Below are positions 8,912 to 19,507 of a stretch of 64,000 bases of DNA, piece after piece. This stretch comes from Sphingobium naphthae. GTDB lineage: Bacteria; Pseudomonadota; Alphaproteobacteria; Sphingomonadales; Sphingomonadaceae. Made by a program: the position numbers and the translations under genes. Within the stretch, counting starts at the first letter, position 1. The number at the start of each line of letters is the position of its first letter. The stretch spans positions 81,709 to 145,708 of the forward strand of contig NZ_JAJGNO010000013.1 in NCBI RefSeq assembly GCF_020782235.1, read 5' to 3'. The notes below the pieces were generated by a model, which worked only from the letters and a program-made list of their open reading frames with translations, was not told the DNA's origin and made no database searches.

Positions 8912-9382
8912 ATGCGTAAACTGATCATTTTGGGCCTGCTGGCCGCCACCGTCGCGCCGAGCGTCGCATCGGCGCAATCCTATGGCGAAGCGCGCCGCAG
9001 CGAGCGGCAGCTGCGCGAAGAGAAGCGCGACCTGCGGCAGGCGCAGCGCTATGGCGACCGCGGCGACGTGCGCGACGAACGGCGCGACGTGCGTGAGGCG
9101 CGCCGCGAAGTGCGCGAGGACTGGCGCGACTATCGCCGCAGTCACCGCGACGTCTATCGCGGCGGCAACTGGCGCGCCCCGTTCCGCTACACCGCCTGGA
9201 ATTCCGGCGCGCAGCTGCGGCCGGTCTATTACAGCTCACGCTATTATATCGCCGATCCCTATCGCTATCGCCTGCCCCGTCCGGGCGCCAATCTGCGCTG
9301 GGTCCGCCACTATAATGACGTGCTGCTGGTGAATGTGCGCACCGGCCGGGTGGTGCAGGTGCATCGCGGCTTCTTCTGGTAA
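8912..9382 (+). CDS. RcnB-like exported protein (short paralogue)
   Basis: 156 residues. Signal peptide ends near ASA-QS (about 22). A basic/acidic helical stretch (RDERRDVREARREVRED) is followed by an RcnB-type C-terminal domain: IADPYRYRLPRPG, LRWVRHYNDVLLV and a terminal FFW. It is a shorter paralogue of the protein at 7063. GGAG lies about 10 bases before the ATG. A terminator-like hairpin follows. Confidence 0.88.
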   Translation: MRKLIILGLLAATVAPSVASAQSYGEARRSERQLREEKRDLRQAQRYGDRGDVRDERRDVREARREVREDWRDYRRSHRDVYRGGNWRAPFRYTAWNSGAQLRPVYYSSRYYIADPYRYRLPRPGANLRWVRHYNDVLLVNVRTGRVVQVHRGFFW

Positions 9383-9407
9383 GCCGCCCGGCGCTTGAAA
9401 CAACAGC

Positions 9408-9433
9408 GGCCCCGATCCGGATGGTTCGGGGCC
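9408..9433 (+). terminator. Terminator-like hairpin after the second RcnB-like gene
   Basis: GGCCCCGATCC pairs with GGTTCGGGGCC with one mismatch around a GGAT loop. There is no strong T tract. The rest of 9434-9615 shows no gene I can support. Confidence 0.6.
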
Positions 9434-9615
9434 GTTCGCCTTGTTCGGCTCGTGCTTTGGTTCAAGCGGGTAAGCTGCTACCGCCCTTGGCCGCGCCGCC
9501 CGTTTCCGGGCGCACGCGGCCGATGACGCGCGCGAAGCGCATCACCAGTCCGAAAGGGGGGTGGACCATAGAGGCAAACGCCCTTTTACCCGCTTTGTTC
9601 CCCCATTTCGTCGGA

Positions 9616-11208
9616 TCAGGCGGCAAGCGCCTCAGCGATTAATTTCCGGCTGTTTTCAATGCCATAGAGCGCGATGAAACTGCCCATGCGCGGGCCTTGA
9701 TCCGCGCCCAGCAGCGTCTGGTACAGCGCCTTGAACCAGTCGCGCAGTTCCGCGAAGCCAAAGGCCGCATCCTTGCCGATGGCGTAGACGATATTCTGGA
9801 TGTCTTCGGCCGTGGCGTCCGCGGGCAGTGCGGCCAATTCCTGGTCCAGACGGCGCAGCGCCGCGGCTTCCTGAGCATCGGGCGCGCGGCGCTGCAGCGT
9901 CGGCGCGACGAAATCGCGATGATAGGCCAGCGCATGGCCGATCAGCGCGTCAAGCTCCGGATAGGTCTCGGCGCTGGCGCCCGGCACATAATTTTGCAGA
10001 TAGCCCCAGACCTGATCCCGGCTGGCGTCGCCCATCACCCCGACCAGGTTCAGCAGCAGGCCGAAGGTCACCGGCATTTCGCCTTGCGGCAGCTGGCCGT
10101 CATGGATGTGATGGACCGGATTGCCGAGCTGCTGCTCGATCGCCTGGCGCGGATAATTGGCGCGGAACTGCCAATATTCGTCCACCGCGCGGGGGATGAC
10201 GCCCATGTGCAGCTGCTTGGCCTTTTTCGGTTCGCGATAGGCGTAGAAGGCCAGGCTTTCCTGCGGGCCATAGGTCAGCCACTGCTCCAGGCTGAGGCCA
10301 TTGCCCTTGGACTTGGAGATTTTCTCGCCCTTTTCGTCGAGGAACATCTCATAGTTGAAGCCCTCGGGCGGGCGGCCGCCCAGCGCGCGGCAGATCTTGG
10401 ACGATTGGGTAACGGAATCGATCAGGTCCTTGCCCGCCATTTCATAGTCGACGCCCAGCGCATACCAGCGCATCGCCCAGTCGACCTTCCACTGCAGCTT
10501 GGCGCCGCCCGACAGGATCGACTGTTCGATCGTCTCGCCGTCATCCTCGAAGCGGACAAGGCCCGCTTCGGCGTCGATCACTTCGACCGGCACCTGCAGC
10601 ACGATGCCGCTGCGCGGGCTGATCGGCAGGACCGGCGAATAGGTCGCCTGCCGTTCCTTGCGCAGGGTCGGCAGCATGATGTCCATGATCGCCTGATAGC
10701 GCCGCAGCACCTGGCGCAGCGCGTCGTCGAAGGCGCCGGCGCGATATTGTTCGGTCGCGGACACGAATTCATAGTCGAAGCCGAAGCGGTCGAGAAATTC
10801 GCGCAGCATCGCATTATTGTGATGCGCGAAACTCTCATATTTCCCGAACGGGTCGGGCACCTGCGTCAGCGGCTTGCCCAGATGTTCCGCCAGCATCGCC
10901 TGGTTGGGCACATTGTCGGGCACCTTGCGCAGCCCGTCCATGTCGTCGCTGAACGCCACCAGCCGCGTCGGAACGTCGGACAGGGCGTGGAAGGCGTTGC
11001 GCACCATGGTCGTGCGCAGCACTTCGTTGAACGTGCCGATATGCGGCAGGCCCGACGGGCCATAGCCGGTTTCGAACAGGATATGTCCCTTGTCGGGCGC
11101 GCCGCCACCTTCGGTCAGCCCATAGCGCTTGAGCAGCTTGCGGGCTTCTTCATAGGGCCAGGCCTTGGACGCCTGCGCGGCGGAGCGGAGAAGATCGGAA
11201 ACGGTCAT
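9616..11208 (-). CDS. lysK: Lysyl-tRNA synthetase, class I
   Basis: 530 residues. Charges tRNA-Lys. It has class I signatures rather than the class II fold of E. coli LysS: the HIGH-type motif HIGT at 56-59 ([10 protein letters not shown]) and the KMSKS-type motif KISKS at 296-300. Class I LysRS is typical of archaea and most Alphaproteobacteria. The start [10 protein letters not shown] at 11208 is chosen because the upstream extension of the frame has no synthetase-like sequence and overlaps the PilZ gene region. Confidence 0.95.
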   Translation of the reverse strand: MTVSDLLRSAAQASKAWPYEEARKLLKRYGLTEGGGAPDKGHILFETGYGPSGLPHIGTFNEVLRTTMVRNAFHALSDVPTRLVAFSDDMDGLRKVPDNVPNQAMLAEHLGKPLTQVPDPFGKYESFAHHNNAMLREFLDRFGFDYEFVSATEQYRAGAFDDALRQVLRRYQAIMDIMLPTLRKERQATYSPVLPISPRSGIVLQVPVEVIDAEAGLVRFEDDGETIEQSILSGGAKLQWKVDWAMRWYALGVDYEMAGKDLIDSVTQSSKICRALGGRPPEGFNYEMFLDEKGEKISKSKGNGLSLEQWLTYGPQESLAFYAYREPKKAKQLHMGVIPRAVDEYWQFRANYPRQAIEQQLGNPVHHIHDGQLPQGEMPVTFGLLLNLVGVMGDASRDQVWGYLQNYVPGASAETYPELDALIGHALAYHRDFVAPTLQRRAPDAQEAAALRRLDQELAALPADATAEDIQNIVYAIGKDAAFGFAELRDWFKALYQTLLGADQGPRMGSFIALYGIENSRKLIAEALAA

Positions 11209-11337
11209 GGTGCCACAGCCCCTAGCCCCGCCGGTGCCGAAAGGGAACGCCCTTTCATGACAAACATCGACAGGAACCGCTGCCTGCTTTACTTTCTTAT
11301 AGTGGTGCATGTTATAGTCGGCCAGACTGGAGGCGAA

Positions 11338-11688
11338 ATGCACGTACAGCGCAGCCATGAACGCATCTCTGTCGAGATCCCCATTGTCGTGACCACGGTG
11401 CTCGACAGTCTGGACGGCAAGATCATCGACCTGAGCCAAGGTGGCGCGCAGGTCGTGGGATGCAGCCTGCCTGCGGGAACCAGCTGTCAACTCGACCTGG
11501 ACGGGCATATCACTTTCGGCACGGTGCGCTGGTCTGAGGAAGACCGGATGGGCATCCGCTTTCCCTATCCGCTGGCCGACGGGCCGCTGCTGGAACAGCT
11601 GGATCGCGCGCGTTCGGCGCTGCGCGCGCTGGTACCCTTCCAGCCGCGCACGCATGCCGGTGGCGGGTTCGGACGACGCCTGGGCTAA
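11338..11688 (+). CDS. PilZ domain protein
   Basis: 116 residues. A single PilZ domain, a cyclic-di-GMP receptor fold, with the binding signature RSHER (R5, R9) followed by DLSQGGAQ, a variant of the usual D/NxSxxG motif. GGAGG lies about 6 bases upstream of the ATG. It is divergent from lysK. A second PilZ domain in this window ends the GGDEF-EAL protein at 36423. Confidence 0.85.
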   Translation: MHVQRSHERISVEIPIVVTTVLDSLDGKIIDLSQGGAQVVGCSLPAGTSCQLDLDGHITFGTVRWSEEDRMGIRFPYPLADGPLLEQLDRARSALRALVPFQPRTHAGGGFGRRLG

Positions 11689-11740
11689 AGCCCCGCTGAA
11701 ACAGGTTTTCCTTTTGTTCCCGTTCCTCTAAGCCGGGCGG

Positions 11741-14488
11741 GTGATCGATCCTGCATCCCTGCCCGCGCTTCACGCCAGCCATGGCGGCATATGGCTGCGC
11801 GAACATGGCCGCACCCTGGGCCTGGCCAAGGGGCAGGCGATCGCGCGCGCGGCCGAAACGCCGGTGCTGCTGCTCAATGCGCCGCTGACCGGGCAACGGC
11901 TGGGCTATCATGAACTCAACGGGCTGGACCTGCTCGAACTCTGGGCCTTTCTGCATCCCGCGCGCTTCCTGGTGCCCACGCCCAAAGGGCTGGCGGCGGC
12001 GCTGGACCTGCCTGCGCCGGCGCAGGAGGGCGATATTCCCGCGCTGCTGCAACAGGCCGCGGCGCTGCTGCTCAATCGGCTGGATTCGCCCGACTGGCTG
12101 GAGCGCGAGGGCGGCTGGACCGCGGCGCAGGCGCTGCATCGACTGCGCTGGCCCTGGTCGCCGCTGGTCGCGCCGCGCATCGCCCGCCCCAGGGAGGCGG
12201 AGCGCTGGCTCTTTTCCAAGCTGCCCGAATGGGAGGAGGCGCAGCCCCGCCCCGCCCCGCGCACGATCAGCCTGAACGAGGATCAGGTGCTCGCCCGGCT
12301 CGATGCCCTGACCGGCGCCGCGGCCGAGCCGCGCCCGGGGCAGCGCGCCTATGCCGCCGCCGCCAGCGCCGCCTTCATGGCCAAGCGCCATCGCGACCAA
12401 CCCAACATGCTGCTGGCCGAAGCGGGCACCGGCATCGGCAAGACGCTGGGCTATCTCGCCCCGGCCTCGCTCTGGGCGGGCGAAGCGCAGGGCACGGTAT
12501 GGGTGTCGACCTATACCAAGGCGCTGCAACGCCAGCTCGACCGCGAATCCCTGCGTCTCTTTCCCGATCCGGCGCTCGCGGCCAAGCGCGTGGTGGTGCG
12601 CAAGGGGCGGGAAAATTATCTTTGCCTCCTCAATCTGGAGGATGCGCTGCAGGGGGGCTTTTCCGGCCGCGCCGCCATATTGGCGCAGCTGGTCGCGCGC
12701 TGGGCCGCCTTCACCAAGGATGGCGACATGGTGGGCGGCGACCTGCCCGGTTGGCTGCCCACGCTCTTTCGTCGCAACGGATCGACCGCGCTGACCGACC
12801 GGCGCGGCGAGTGCATCTATGCCGGCTGCCCCCATTATCGCAAATGCTTCATCGAGCGATCGGCCCGCGCCAGCGCTGACGCCGACATTGTCATCGCCAA
12901 CCACGCGCTGGTGATGATCAACGCCGCGCGCGGCCGCGAAACCGGCCAGCGGCCGCAGCGCATCATCTTCGATGAAGGCCATCATCTGTTCGATGCGGCG
13001 GATTCGACCTTCTCGGTCGCGCTGTCGGGGCAGGAAGCGATCGAGCTGCGCCGCTGGATCATGGGGCCGGAGGGCGGATCGCGCGGGCGCAGACGGGGCC
13101 TGGCCGCGCGCCTGTCCGACCTTGCCAGCTATGACGAGGAAGGCGGCCAGGCGATCCGCGCGGCGATCGACGCGGCGCAGGCCCTTCCCGCCGACGAATG
13201 GCTGAAGCGCGTGGTGGCGGGCGAGCCGTTCGGGCCGCTGGAGGCGCTGCTCGCCGCGGTGCGCGGCACCGTCTACACCCGCGCCGCCGACGCGGGCGAG
13301 GCCGATGCCGGCTATGGGCTGGAAACCGAACTGGCCGAGCCTGACGGCGCGCTCGTCGAGGCGGCGCAGGAAGCGGCGCTCGCGCTCGACGCGCTCATCA
13401 AGCCGCTGGTGCGGCTCGCCCGCCGGCTGGAGGCGGTGATCGAGGATGCGCCCGACTGGCTCGACGGCGCGGCGCGCGCGCGGATCGAAGGGGCGGTGGC
13501 GTCGCTGGGCTGGCGGCGCGACCTGATCGCCGCCTGGCTGGCGCTGCTGGCGCGGATCGGCGGCCCGGCCGATCCCGATTTCGTCGATTGGATGACGGTC
13601 GACCGGATCGAGGGGCGCGAATATGATATCGGCATTCACCGCCACTGGCTCGACCCCACCCGCCCGCTCGCCGAAACGGTGCTGAAGCCGGCGCAGGGCG
13701 TGCTCATCACGTCGGCCACGCTGAAGGGCGGCGGCGAATGGGACAATGCCGAAGCGCGCGCCGGCGCGATCCACCTGCCCCATGGCGCGCAGCGGTTCGA
13801 AGCGAGCAGCCCGTTCGATTATCCCGACCGCGCCGAGGTGCTGATCGTCACCGACATCAAGCGCGGCGACATCGCCGCCCTGTCGGGCGCCTATGGCCGG
13901 CTGATCGAAGCGGCGGGCGGCGGCACGCTGGGCCTGTTCACCGCCATCCGGCGGCTGCGCGCGGTCCACGCCCGCATCGCCGACCGGTTGGCGCGCGCCG
14001 GCCTGCCGCTCTATGCCCAGCATGTCGATCCGATGGACACGGGCACGCTGGTCGACATCTTCCGCGACGATCCGCGCGCATCGCTGCTGGGCACGGACGC
14101 GCTGCGCGACGGCGTCGACGTGCCGGGCCATTCGCTGCGGCTGGTGGTGATGGAGGGCGTGCCCTGGTCCAAGCCCACGGTGCTGCACGCGGCACGGCGG
14201 CTGGCCGGAGGAGGCAGCGCCTATGACGACCGGCTGATCCGCGCGCGGCTGGCGCAAGCGTTCGGCCGGCTCATCCGCCGCGCCGAGGACCGGGGCAGTT
14301 TCGTCATCCTGTCCGCCGCCATGCCCAGTCGCCTGCTGTCGGCCTTTCCGCCCGGAACCCCGGTGCGCCGGCTGACCCTGGATGAGGCGATCATCGCCGT
14401 CAGCCGCTCCGCACGCAGCGAAACGCTTGGCGAACGCGCCGCCATCGGGCATCAGGGGCACGAATCCGGCTTGCCCCGACAGGAGTGA
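11741..14488 (+). CDS. ATP-dependent DNA helicase, DinG/XPD-type Fe-S superfamily 2
   Basis: 915 residues starting at GTG. Walker A is AEAGTGIGKT (about 227-236) and the DEAH box is DEGH (from D411). Four cysteines between them (C295, C358, C363, C369) match the 4Fe-4S cluster of DinG/XPD helicases. The C-terminal helicase motifs include TSATL and QAFGRLIRR. The N-terminal about 200 residues are not typical of E. coli DinG and I do not recognise a domain there. Role: probably unwinding of damaged or structured DNA. The next gene begins 3 bp after the stop. Confidence 0.9.
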   Translation: MIDPASLPALHASHGGIWLREHGRTLGLAKGQAIARAAETPVLLLNAPLTGQRLGYHELNGLDLLELWAFLHPARFLVPTPKGLAAALDLPAPAQEGDIPALLQQAAALLLNRLDSPDWLEREGGWTAAQALHRLRWPWSPLVAPRIARPREAERWLFSKLPEWEEAQPRPAPRTISLNEDQVLARLDALTGAAAEPRPGQRAYAAAASAAFMAKRHRDQPNMLLAEAGTGIGKTLGYLAPASLWAGEAQGTVWVSTYTKALQRQLDRESLRLFPDPALAAKRVVVRKGRENYLCLLNLEDALQGGFSGRAAILAQLVARWAAFTKDGDMVGGDLPGWLPTLFRRNGSTALTDRRGECIYAGCPHYRKCFIERSARASADADIVIANHALVMINAARGRETGQRPQRIIFDEGHHLFDAADSTFSVALSGQEAIELRRWIMGPEGGSRGRRRGLAARLSDLASYDEEGGQAIRAAIDAAQALPADEWLKRVVAGEPFGPLEALLAAVRGTVYTRAADAGEADAGYGLETELAEPDGALVEAAQEAALALDALIKPLVRLARRLEAVIEDAPDWLDGAARARIEGAVASLGWRRDLIAAWLALLARIGGPADPDFVDWMTVDRIEGREYDIGIHRHWLDPTRPLAETVLKPAQGVLITSATLKGGGEWDNAEARAGAIHLPHGAQRFEASSPFDYPDRAEVLIVTDIKRGDIAALSGAYGRLIEAAGGGTLGLFTAIRRLRAVHARIADRLARAGLPLYAQHVDPMDTGTLVDIFRDDPRASLLGTDALRDGVDVPGHSLRLVVMEGVPWSKPTVLHAARRLAGGGSAYDDRLIRARLAQAFGRLIRRAEDRGSFVILSAAMPSRLLSAFPPGTPVRRLTLDEAIIAVSRSARSETLGERAAIGHQGHESGLPRQE

Positions 14489-14490
14489 CA

Positions 14491-15033
14491 ATGAAGCGGC
14501 TGACCCTGTTGCGCCACGCCAAATCGGACTGGGACGATCCGGTGGCGCGCGACTTCGACCGTCCCCTCAACCGCCGCGGCGACAAGGCGGCGCGGCTGAT
14601 GGGGCAGTTCGCCGCCCGGCAGGCCATGCGCTTCGACCAGCTGGTGGCATCGCCCGCCGAACGCGTGGTCCAGACGCTGGACGCCTTTTTCGCGGGCTAT
14701 GGCGAAACGCTGGAGGCGCGCTGGGACAGGCGCATCTATCTCGCCTCGTCCGCGACCCTGTTCGACGTCGTGCGCGACTTGCCGGAAACGGCGGAGGCGG
14801 TGCTGATGTCGGGCCATAATCCGGGGTTCGAGGAACTGATCCTGGACCTGGTCCCCGATGAAGGCGACAATGGGCTGCGCGACGATGTGGAGGTCAAATT
14901 TCCGACCGCCAGCCTAGCGGTGATGGATCTGGACGTCGCGCGCTGGGCCGATGCGCGCCCGGGCGTCGCCACGCTCAAGAGCTTCACTCGCCCGCGCGAC
15001 CTGGACCCGGCGCTGGGCCCGGAGGCCCGCTGA
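14491..15033 (+). CDS. SixA-type histidine phosphatase
   Basis: 180 residues, histidine phosphatase superfamily. The RHG-type motif LLRHAKSDWD supplies the phosphorylated H9, and the second His lies in MSGHNPGFEEL. SixA proteins dephosphorylate phosphohistidine on Hpt domains or the nitrogen PTS protein. Start at ATG 14491, with AGGAG nine bases upstream overlapping the helicase stop, so the two genes are probably translated from one mRNA. Convergent with merR. Confidence 0.9.
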   Translation: MKRLTLLRHAKSDWDDPVARDFDRPLNRRGDKAARLMGQFAARQAMRFDQLVASPAERVVQTLDAFFAGYGETLEARWDRRIYLASSATLFDVVRDLPETAEAVLMSGHNPGFEELILDLVPDEGDNGLRDDVEVKFPTASLAVMDLDVARWADARPGVATLKSFTRPRDLDPALGPEAR

Positions 15034-15051
15034 GACGACGCGGCCGGCGGC

Positions 15052-15414
15052 TCAGGCACCGAGCGCGCGCGCGAGCGTCGCGCGCACATCCTCCAGCCGC
15101 GCCAGCAGCGTATCGACGGCCGGGGTCGCCGGGGCGGCCGGCGGCGCAGCTGGCTCGGGCGGCCGCAGGACCACCCCGCCTTCGCTCAGCGCCTTCTGCG
15201 CCCCTTTGACGGTGAAGCCTTCGACATTGAGCAGATGATGGATGCGCCGCGCCAGCAGCACGTCGTCGGGCCGGTAATAGCGGCGATTGCCCGCGCGCTG
15301 GAGCGGCCGCAGCTTTGGAAAGCGCGTTTCCCAGTAGCGCAGTATATGTTGGGGCACGTCCAGTTCAGCGGCCAGTTCGCTGATGGTGAGAAATGCCCCC
15401 TCCGCCTTTTTCAT
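15052..15414 (-). CDS. MerR-family transcriptional regulator
   Basis: 120 residues. The N-terminal winged helix-turn-helix (LTISELAAELDVPQHILRYWE, split across residues 9-29) and RRYYRPDD are classic MerR. The Pro/Ala-rich linker and short C-terminus have no metal-binding cysteines, so the effector is unknown. In sphingomonads this gene commonly follows ihfA. It lies 88 bp downstream of ihfA on the same strand. Confidence 0.88.
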   Translation of the reverse strand: MKKAEGAFLTISELAAELDVPQHILRYWETRFPKLRPLQRAGNRRYYRPDDVLLARRIHHLLNVEGFTVKGAQKALSEGGVVLRPPEPAAPPAAPATPAVDTLLARLEDVRATLARALGA

Positions 15415-15502
15415 GACCGGAATGTTGCACCGATCCGCGCGGCGGCGTCAACTGTCCTCGGCGGCTCTCGGCACGGAAAAGCGGCGGATAATCCTGCGCT
15501 TT

Positions 15503-15793
15503 TCAGGCGACGCGTTCGCGCATCGTCTGGCTGGCGCGAAAGGTCAGCACCCGGCGCGGCTCGATCGGCACTTCCACCCCGGTCTTGGGGTTGCGCCCCA
15601 TGCGCTGCGTCTTGTCGCGCAGGACGAAGGTGCCGAAGCTGGAGATCTTCACATTCTCGCCGCGCTCCAGCGCGTCGGACATATGATCCAGGATCGATTC
15701 GACCAACGCCGCCGCTTCGGCGCGCGACAGGCCGACATGCCGGTTCAGCGTTTCGGCAAGATCCGCGCGCGTCAATGTGCCACTATCGCCCAT
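15503..15793 (-). CDS. ihfA: Integration host factor alpha subunit
   Basis: 96 residues. DNA-bending nucleoid protein. The HU/IHF signature is present: [14 protein letters not shown] and [12 protein letters not shown], the latter carrying the intercalating proline in the beta-arm region. GAGAGGGG lies upstream of the ATG at 15793; further upstream in-frame sequence is not IHF-like. It is downstream of fabH in the conserved alphaproteobacterial cluster. Confidence 0.95.
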   Translation of the reverse strand: MGDSGTLTRADLAETLNRHVGLSRAEAAALVESILDHMSDALERGENVKISSFGTFVLRDKTQRMGRNPKTGVEVPIEPRRVLTFRASQTMRERVA

Positions 15794-15887
15794 GATGGTC
15801 CCCTCTCGACCAATTGTGTCGGTCACCCCCCGATGACCAGCCGCAAATCTGACCGATTCGCGCTGATTCGGCAAGCAGCACCAAGGA

Positions 15888-16868
15888 TCAGAGGCGAAGG
15901 ACGCAGGCGCCCCAGGTGAAACCGCCGCCCATCGCCTCCAGAACGACCAGGTCGCCGGCCTTGATCCGCCCGTCGCGCATGGCAAGGTCGAGCGCCAGCG
16001 GCACCGAGGCGGCCGAGGTGTTGGCGTGACGATCCACGGTCATGATGACGCGCTCGGCCGGCAGCTTGAGCTTGCGCGCGGTCGCGTCGAGGATGCGGGC
16101 ATTGGCCTGGTGCGGCACCAGCCAGTCGATGTCGGTCGCGGACAGGCCGGCGATCCCCATGACTTCGGTCAGCACCGCCGCAAGGTTGACGACCGCGTGG
16201 CGGAAGACTTCCTGCCCCTTCATGCGCAGCTTGCCCACGGTTTGCGTGGTCGACGGCCCGCCATCGACATAGAGAAGCTGGTTGTGGCGGCCATCGGCGT
16301 GCAGCTTCGACGCCAGGATGCCGCGCGCGGTAGCGGGGTCGGTCGCCCCGCTTTCCTCCGCGCCCAGCACGATGGCGCCGGCGCCGTCGCCGAACAGGAC
16401 GCAGGTGGTGCGATCCTCCCAGTCGAGAATCCGGCTGAAGGTCTCCGATCCGATCACCAGCGCGCGATTCGCCGCGCCCGACCGGATCATGCTGTCCGCC
16501 ACCGTCACCGCGTAGAGAAAGCCCGAACAGACCGCCGCCACGTCAAACGCTACGCAATCGTCGATGCCCAGCGCCGCCTGCACCTTGGTCGCGGCGGCGG
16601 GGAAGGTCTGGTCGGGCGTCGCCGTCGCCAGGATGATGAGGTCGATGTCCTGCGCGGCGAGGCCGGCCACCTCCAGCGCGGCGCGCGCGGCGTCGGTCGC
16701 CAGCGTCGCGGTGGTCTCGCCCTCACCCGCTATGTGGCGCGCGCGAATGCCGGTCCGCTCCACGATCCATTCGTCGCTGGTGTCGACCGTCTCCGCCAGT
16801 TCGGCATTGGTGACGACGCGCTTGGGAAGGGCAGAGCCCGTCCCCAGGAGAATAGAACGGCGGATCAC
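15888..16868 (-). CDS. fabH: Beta-ketoacyl-ACP synthase III
   Basis: 326 residues. Condenses acetyl-CoA with malonyl-ACP to start fatty-acid synthesis. The catalytic triad is C114 ([10 protein letters not shown]), H253 (VPHQANARI) and N283 ([10 protein letters not shown]). The start overlaps the plsX stop by 4 bp, so the two are co-translated. Confidence 0.97.
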   Translation of the reverse strand: MIRRSILLGTGSALPKRVVTNAELAETVDTSDEWIVERTGIRARHIAGEGETTATLATDAARAALEVAGLAAQDIDLIILATATPDQTFPAAATKVQAALGIDDCVAFDVAAVCSGFLYAVTVADSMIRSGAANRALVIGSETFSRILDWEDRTTCVLFGDGAGAIVLGAEESGATDPATARGILASKLHADGRHNQLLYVDGGPSTTQTVGKLRMKGQEVFRHAVVNLAAVLTEVMGIAGLSATDIDWLVPHQANARILDATARKLKLPAERVIMTVDRHANTSAASVPLALDLAMRDGRIKAGDLVVLEAMGGGFTWGACVLRL

Positions 16869-17923
16869 TTGACGGGCTGCTCCAGCTTCGATGCGACAGA
16901 GCCCAGCCCTTCGACGCCCGCCATGTCGGCGGCGATACGGCGAGTGATATCCTCTTCCAGCAGGCGCGCGGCGACATGGACGGCGTTGGCCACGCCTTTT
17001 TCGTCGGCGCCGCCATGGCTCTTCACCACGACACCGTTGAGGCCCAGGAACACCGCGCCATTGTGATTATTGGGGTCGAGGTGATGCTTGAGCATATACA
17101 TGGCCGGCTTCGAGATCAGGAAGCCGATCTTCGAGCGGATCGAGCTGGTAAAGGCCTTGCGCAGCACGTCGGTGACGAAGCGCGCGGTGCCCTCCGCCGT
17201 CTTGAGCGCGACATTGCCGGAAAAGCCGTCGCACACGATCACGTCGGTGTCGCCGCGAGCGATCTTGTCGCCTTCGGTGAAGCCGTCAAACTGGAAGGAC
17301 AGGTCGTTGGCGGCGCGCAGCACGGCGGCGGCGTCCCGAATCTCGTCGGTGCCCTTCAGCTCCTCGGTGCCGATGTTGAGCAGGCGCACGCGCGGGCGAT
17401 CAAGGTCGAGCGCGATGCGGGCATAGGCCGCGCCCATCACCGCGAACTGGACGAGGTTGCGGGCGTCGCATTCGGTATTGGCGCCCAGGTCCAGCATGAT
17501 GGCGTCATTGTCGCCCAGCGTCGGCAGCATCGCTGCGAGCGCGGGCCGATCGACCCCCGGCATGGTGCGCAGCGCCAGCTTCGCCATCGCCATCAGCGCG
17601 CCGGTATTGCCGGCCGATACGGCGGCGCCGGCCTGGCCCGCCTTCACCGCGGCGATCGCCATCGCCATGGAGCTGCTTTTCTTGCGGATCGCGACGCTCG
17701 GTTTGTCCGACCCGTCGACGACGCTGTCGGAATGCACGACGTCCGACGCCGCCCGCAAATTGGGATGACGGTCGAGCGCCGCCTTGATCCGCGTTTCGTC
17801 GCCGAACAGGGTGAAGCGCAGGCCTTCATGGCGGCGGCGGGCCAAGGCGGCCCCCGCCATCATCACGCGCACGCCTTCGTCCCCGCCCATCGCGTCGATT
17901 GCGATTCGCGGCTGGCTGGACAC
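16865..17923 (-). CDS. plsX: Phosphate acyltransferase PlsX
   Basis: 352 residues. Converts acyl-ACP to acyl-phosphate for phosphatidic acid synthesis. Family landmarks include [10 protein letters not shown] near the N-terminus, [11 protein letters not shown] and [13 protein letters not shown]. It is located between rpmF and fabH, 35 bp after rpmF, linking lipid synthesis to ribosomal protein supply as in many bacteria. Confidence 0.97.
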   Translation of the reverse strand: MSSQPRIAIDAMGGDEGVRVMMAGAALARRRHEGLRFTLFGDETRIKAALDRHPNLRAASDVVHSDSVVDGSDKPSVAIRKKSSSMAMAIAAVKAGQAGAAVSAGNTGALMAMAKLALRTMPGVDRPALAAMLPTLGDNDAIMLDLGANTECDARNLVQFAVMGAAYARIALDLDRPRVRLLNIGTEELKGTDEIRDAAAVLRAANDLSFQFDGFTEGDKIARGDTDVIVCDGFSGNVALKTAEGTARFVTDVLRKAFTSSIRSKIGFLISKPAMYMLKHHLDPNNHNGAVFLGLNGVVVKSHGGADEKGVANAVHVAARLLEEDITRRIAADMAGVEGLGSVASKLEQPVK

Positions 17924-17958
17924 TGTCAGGTCACCCCTTTGCGGAGTAGAGAATGGGC

Positions 17959-18138
17959 TCAGGCCCCGACGGCGACGATTTCGCGGCCGTTATAGTGACC
18001 GCAGGCGTCGCACAGATTGTGCGGACGCTTCAGTTCACCGCAGTTCGAGCATTCCTGAAAAGCCTCGACGCGCAGCGCGTCGTGGCTGCGGCGCATGCCG
18101 CGACGGGAGGGGGAAGTTTTCCGCTTGGGGACAGCCAT
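17959..18138 (-). CDS. rpmF: 50S ribosomal protein L32
   Basis: 59 residues. The N-terminus [20 protein letters not shown] is diagnostic of L32, and the zinc-ribbon type cysteines CSNC and CDAC are intact. First gene of the rpmF-plsX-fabH-ihfA-merR group. Confidence 0.97.
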   Translation of the reverse strand: MAVPKRKTSPSRRGMRRSHDALRVEAFQECSNCGELKRPHNLCDACGHYNGREIVAVGA

Positions 18139-18358
18139 GTCGGCACCTTGTTCCGTATATTGATCTGGTTGTGCGACTGGCCGGTTTCCGAAGAGACGCA
18201 GACGCCAACGGCGCCGCAGACCCATGCGGCCCGGGTGATCGCGAAGCCCTGCGCCTATAGCGGTTTTTGCCGGGCGCGCAAGCCCTTCCTTCCTTTGCGC
18301 TTGCCCGCGCCGCCCCGCGCTCTAGGCTGCGAACGGCCTTAAAAGGGGGAAACGCCGC

Positions 18359-18790
18359 ATGCTGCTACCGATCACATTGACCTTCGCCGCGGCCTGCGCG
18401 CTGCTGAACCTGTGGCTGGCGATTCGATGCGCCCGCTTCCGCATCCGGGACAAGATCCTGCATGGCGATGCCGGCCATGGCCTGCTGGCGCGGCGGATGC
18501 GCGCGCACGCCAATTTCATCGAATATACGCCGATCATCCTGATCCTGTTCGCGCTGATCGAACTGGCGGCGGGCGCGTCCCTCTGGCTGTGGATCGGCGC
18601 GCTCGCTTATGTGCTGGCGCGGGTCGCCCATGCATTCGGCATGGATGCGGACCGGCCGACCGCCTGGCGCGCGGGCGGCGCGATCGTCACCTGGACGATC
18701 ATGGTCGTGCTGGCGGGCGCCGCGCTCGCCATCGCCTATGGCCAGACGCGCGAAATGCCGGTGCCGCCGGCGCTGGCGGCGCAAGTATAG
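18359..18790 (+). CDS. MAPEG family membrane protein
   Basis: 143 residues with four predicted membrane helices. The pattern RMRAHANFIEYTPIILIL is typical of MAPEG proteins (membrane-associated eicosanoid and glutathione metabolism), whose bacterial members include glutathione transferases. The substrate is unknown. Convergent with the MBL hydrolase gene. Confidence 0.88.
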   Translation: MLLPITLTFAAACALLNLWLAIRCARFRIRDKILHGDAGHGLLARRMRAHANFIEYTPIILILFALIELAAGASLWLWIGALAYVLARVAHAFGMDADRPTAWRAGGAIVTWTIMVVLAGAALAIAYGQTREMPVPPALAAQV

Positions 18791-18809
18791 CCTCGCGGAT
18801 GGCGCGGCG

Positions 18810-19469
18810 TCAGCGCGCCAGCACCGAATCGGCGACGAACGGGTTGGTGCGCCGTTCATGCGCGAAATTGCTCATCGGGCCATGGCCGGGCACGAAGGCG
18901 GTCTCGCCGCCCAAGGGCCAGAGCTTTCCGGTGATCGCGTCGATCAATTGCTGATGATTGCCGCGCGGAAAATCGGTGCGGCCGATCGCCCCCTGGAACA
19001 GCACGTCGCCCACGATCGCCAGCTTGCTGGGCGCGTGGTGGAAGACGACATGGCCCGGCGTATGGCCGGGGCAATGATAGACGTCCAGGGTGAGCTTGCC
19101 GACCGTCACCTGATCGCCGTCATGCAGCCAGCGATCGGGCTCGAAGCTTTGCCCCGGCACGTTCCAGCGCTGGCCATCCTGCGCCAGCCGGTCGATCCAG
19201 AACCGGTCATCCTCATGCGGCCCCTCGATCGGCACGCCCAGGTCGTGGGCCAGCACGCCCGCCTGGCCGCAATGGTCGATATGGCCATGGGTGACGAGCA
19301 GCTTTTCGATCGTAACGCCATGCTGCTGCGCCGCCTTCTTGAGCATCGGCAGGTCGCCGCCGGGATCGACGAAGGCGCCGCGCATCGTGTCCGTGCACCA
19401 GAGCAGCGTGCAATTCTGCTGCAACGGCGTCACGGGGATCAGGGCGGCTTTGAGCGGCGGGTTGGTCAT
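18810..19469 (-). CDS. Metallo-beta-lactamase-fold hydrolase (glyoxalase II-like)
   Basis: 219 residues. The metal-binding motif HGHIDH (H61, H63, D65, H66) is followed by the later ligands in YHCPGHTPGH, VGDVLF and VPGHGP. This resembles the YcbL/glyoxalase II-like branch that hydrolyses thioesters. Start MTNPPLKAAL at 19469; the open frame continues upstream but overlaps the Rrf2 gene without family-like sequence. Confidence 0.9.
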   Translation of the reverse strand: MTNPPLKAALIPVTPLQQNCTLLWCTDTMRGAFVDPGGDLPMLKKAAQQHGVTIEKLLVTHGHIDHCGQAGVLAHDLGVPIEGPHEDDRFWIDRLAQDGQRWNVPGQSFEPDRWLHDGDQVTVGKLTLDVYHCPGHTPGHVVFHHAPSKLAIVGDVLFQGAIGRTDFPRGNHQQLIDAITGKLWPLGGETAFVPGHGPMSNFAHERRTNPFVADSVLAR

Positions 19470-19507
19470 GCCCCCGATGTGGCGAAGCCGACCGAGCAAC
19501 GCAAGGG

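Noticed and set aside
9421..9642. A 73-codon + strand frame between the second RcnB-like gene and lysK
   Set aside because: It starts inside the terminator hairpin, overlaps the lysK 3' end and has shadow-like composition.
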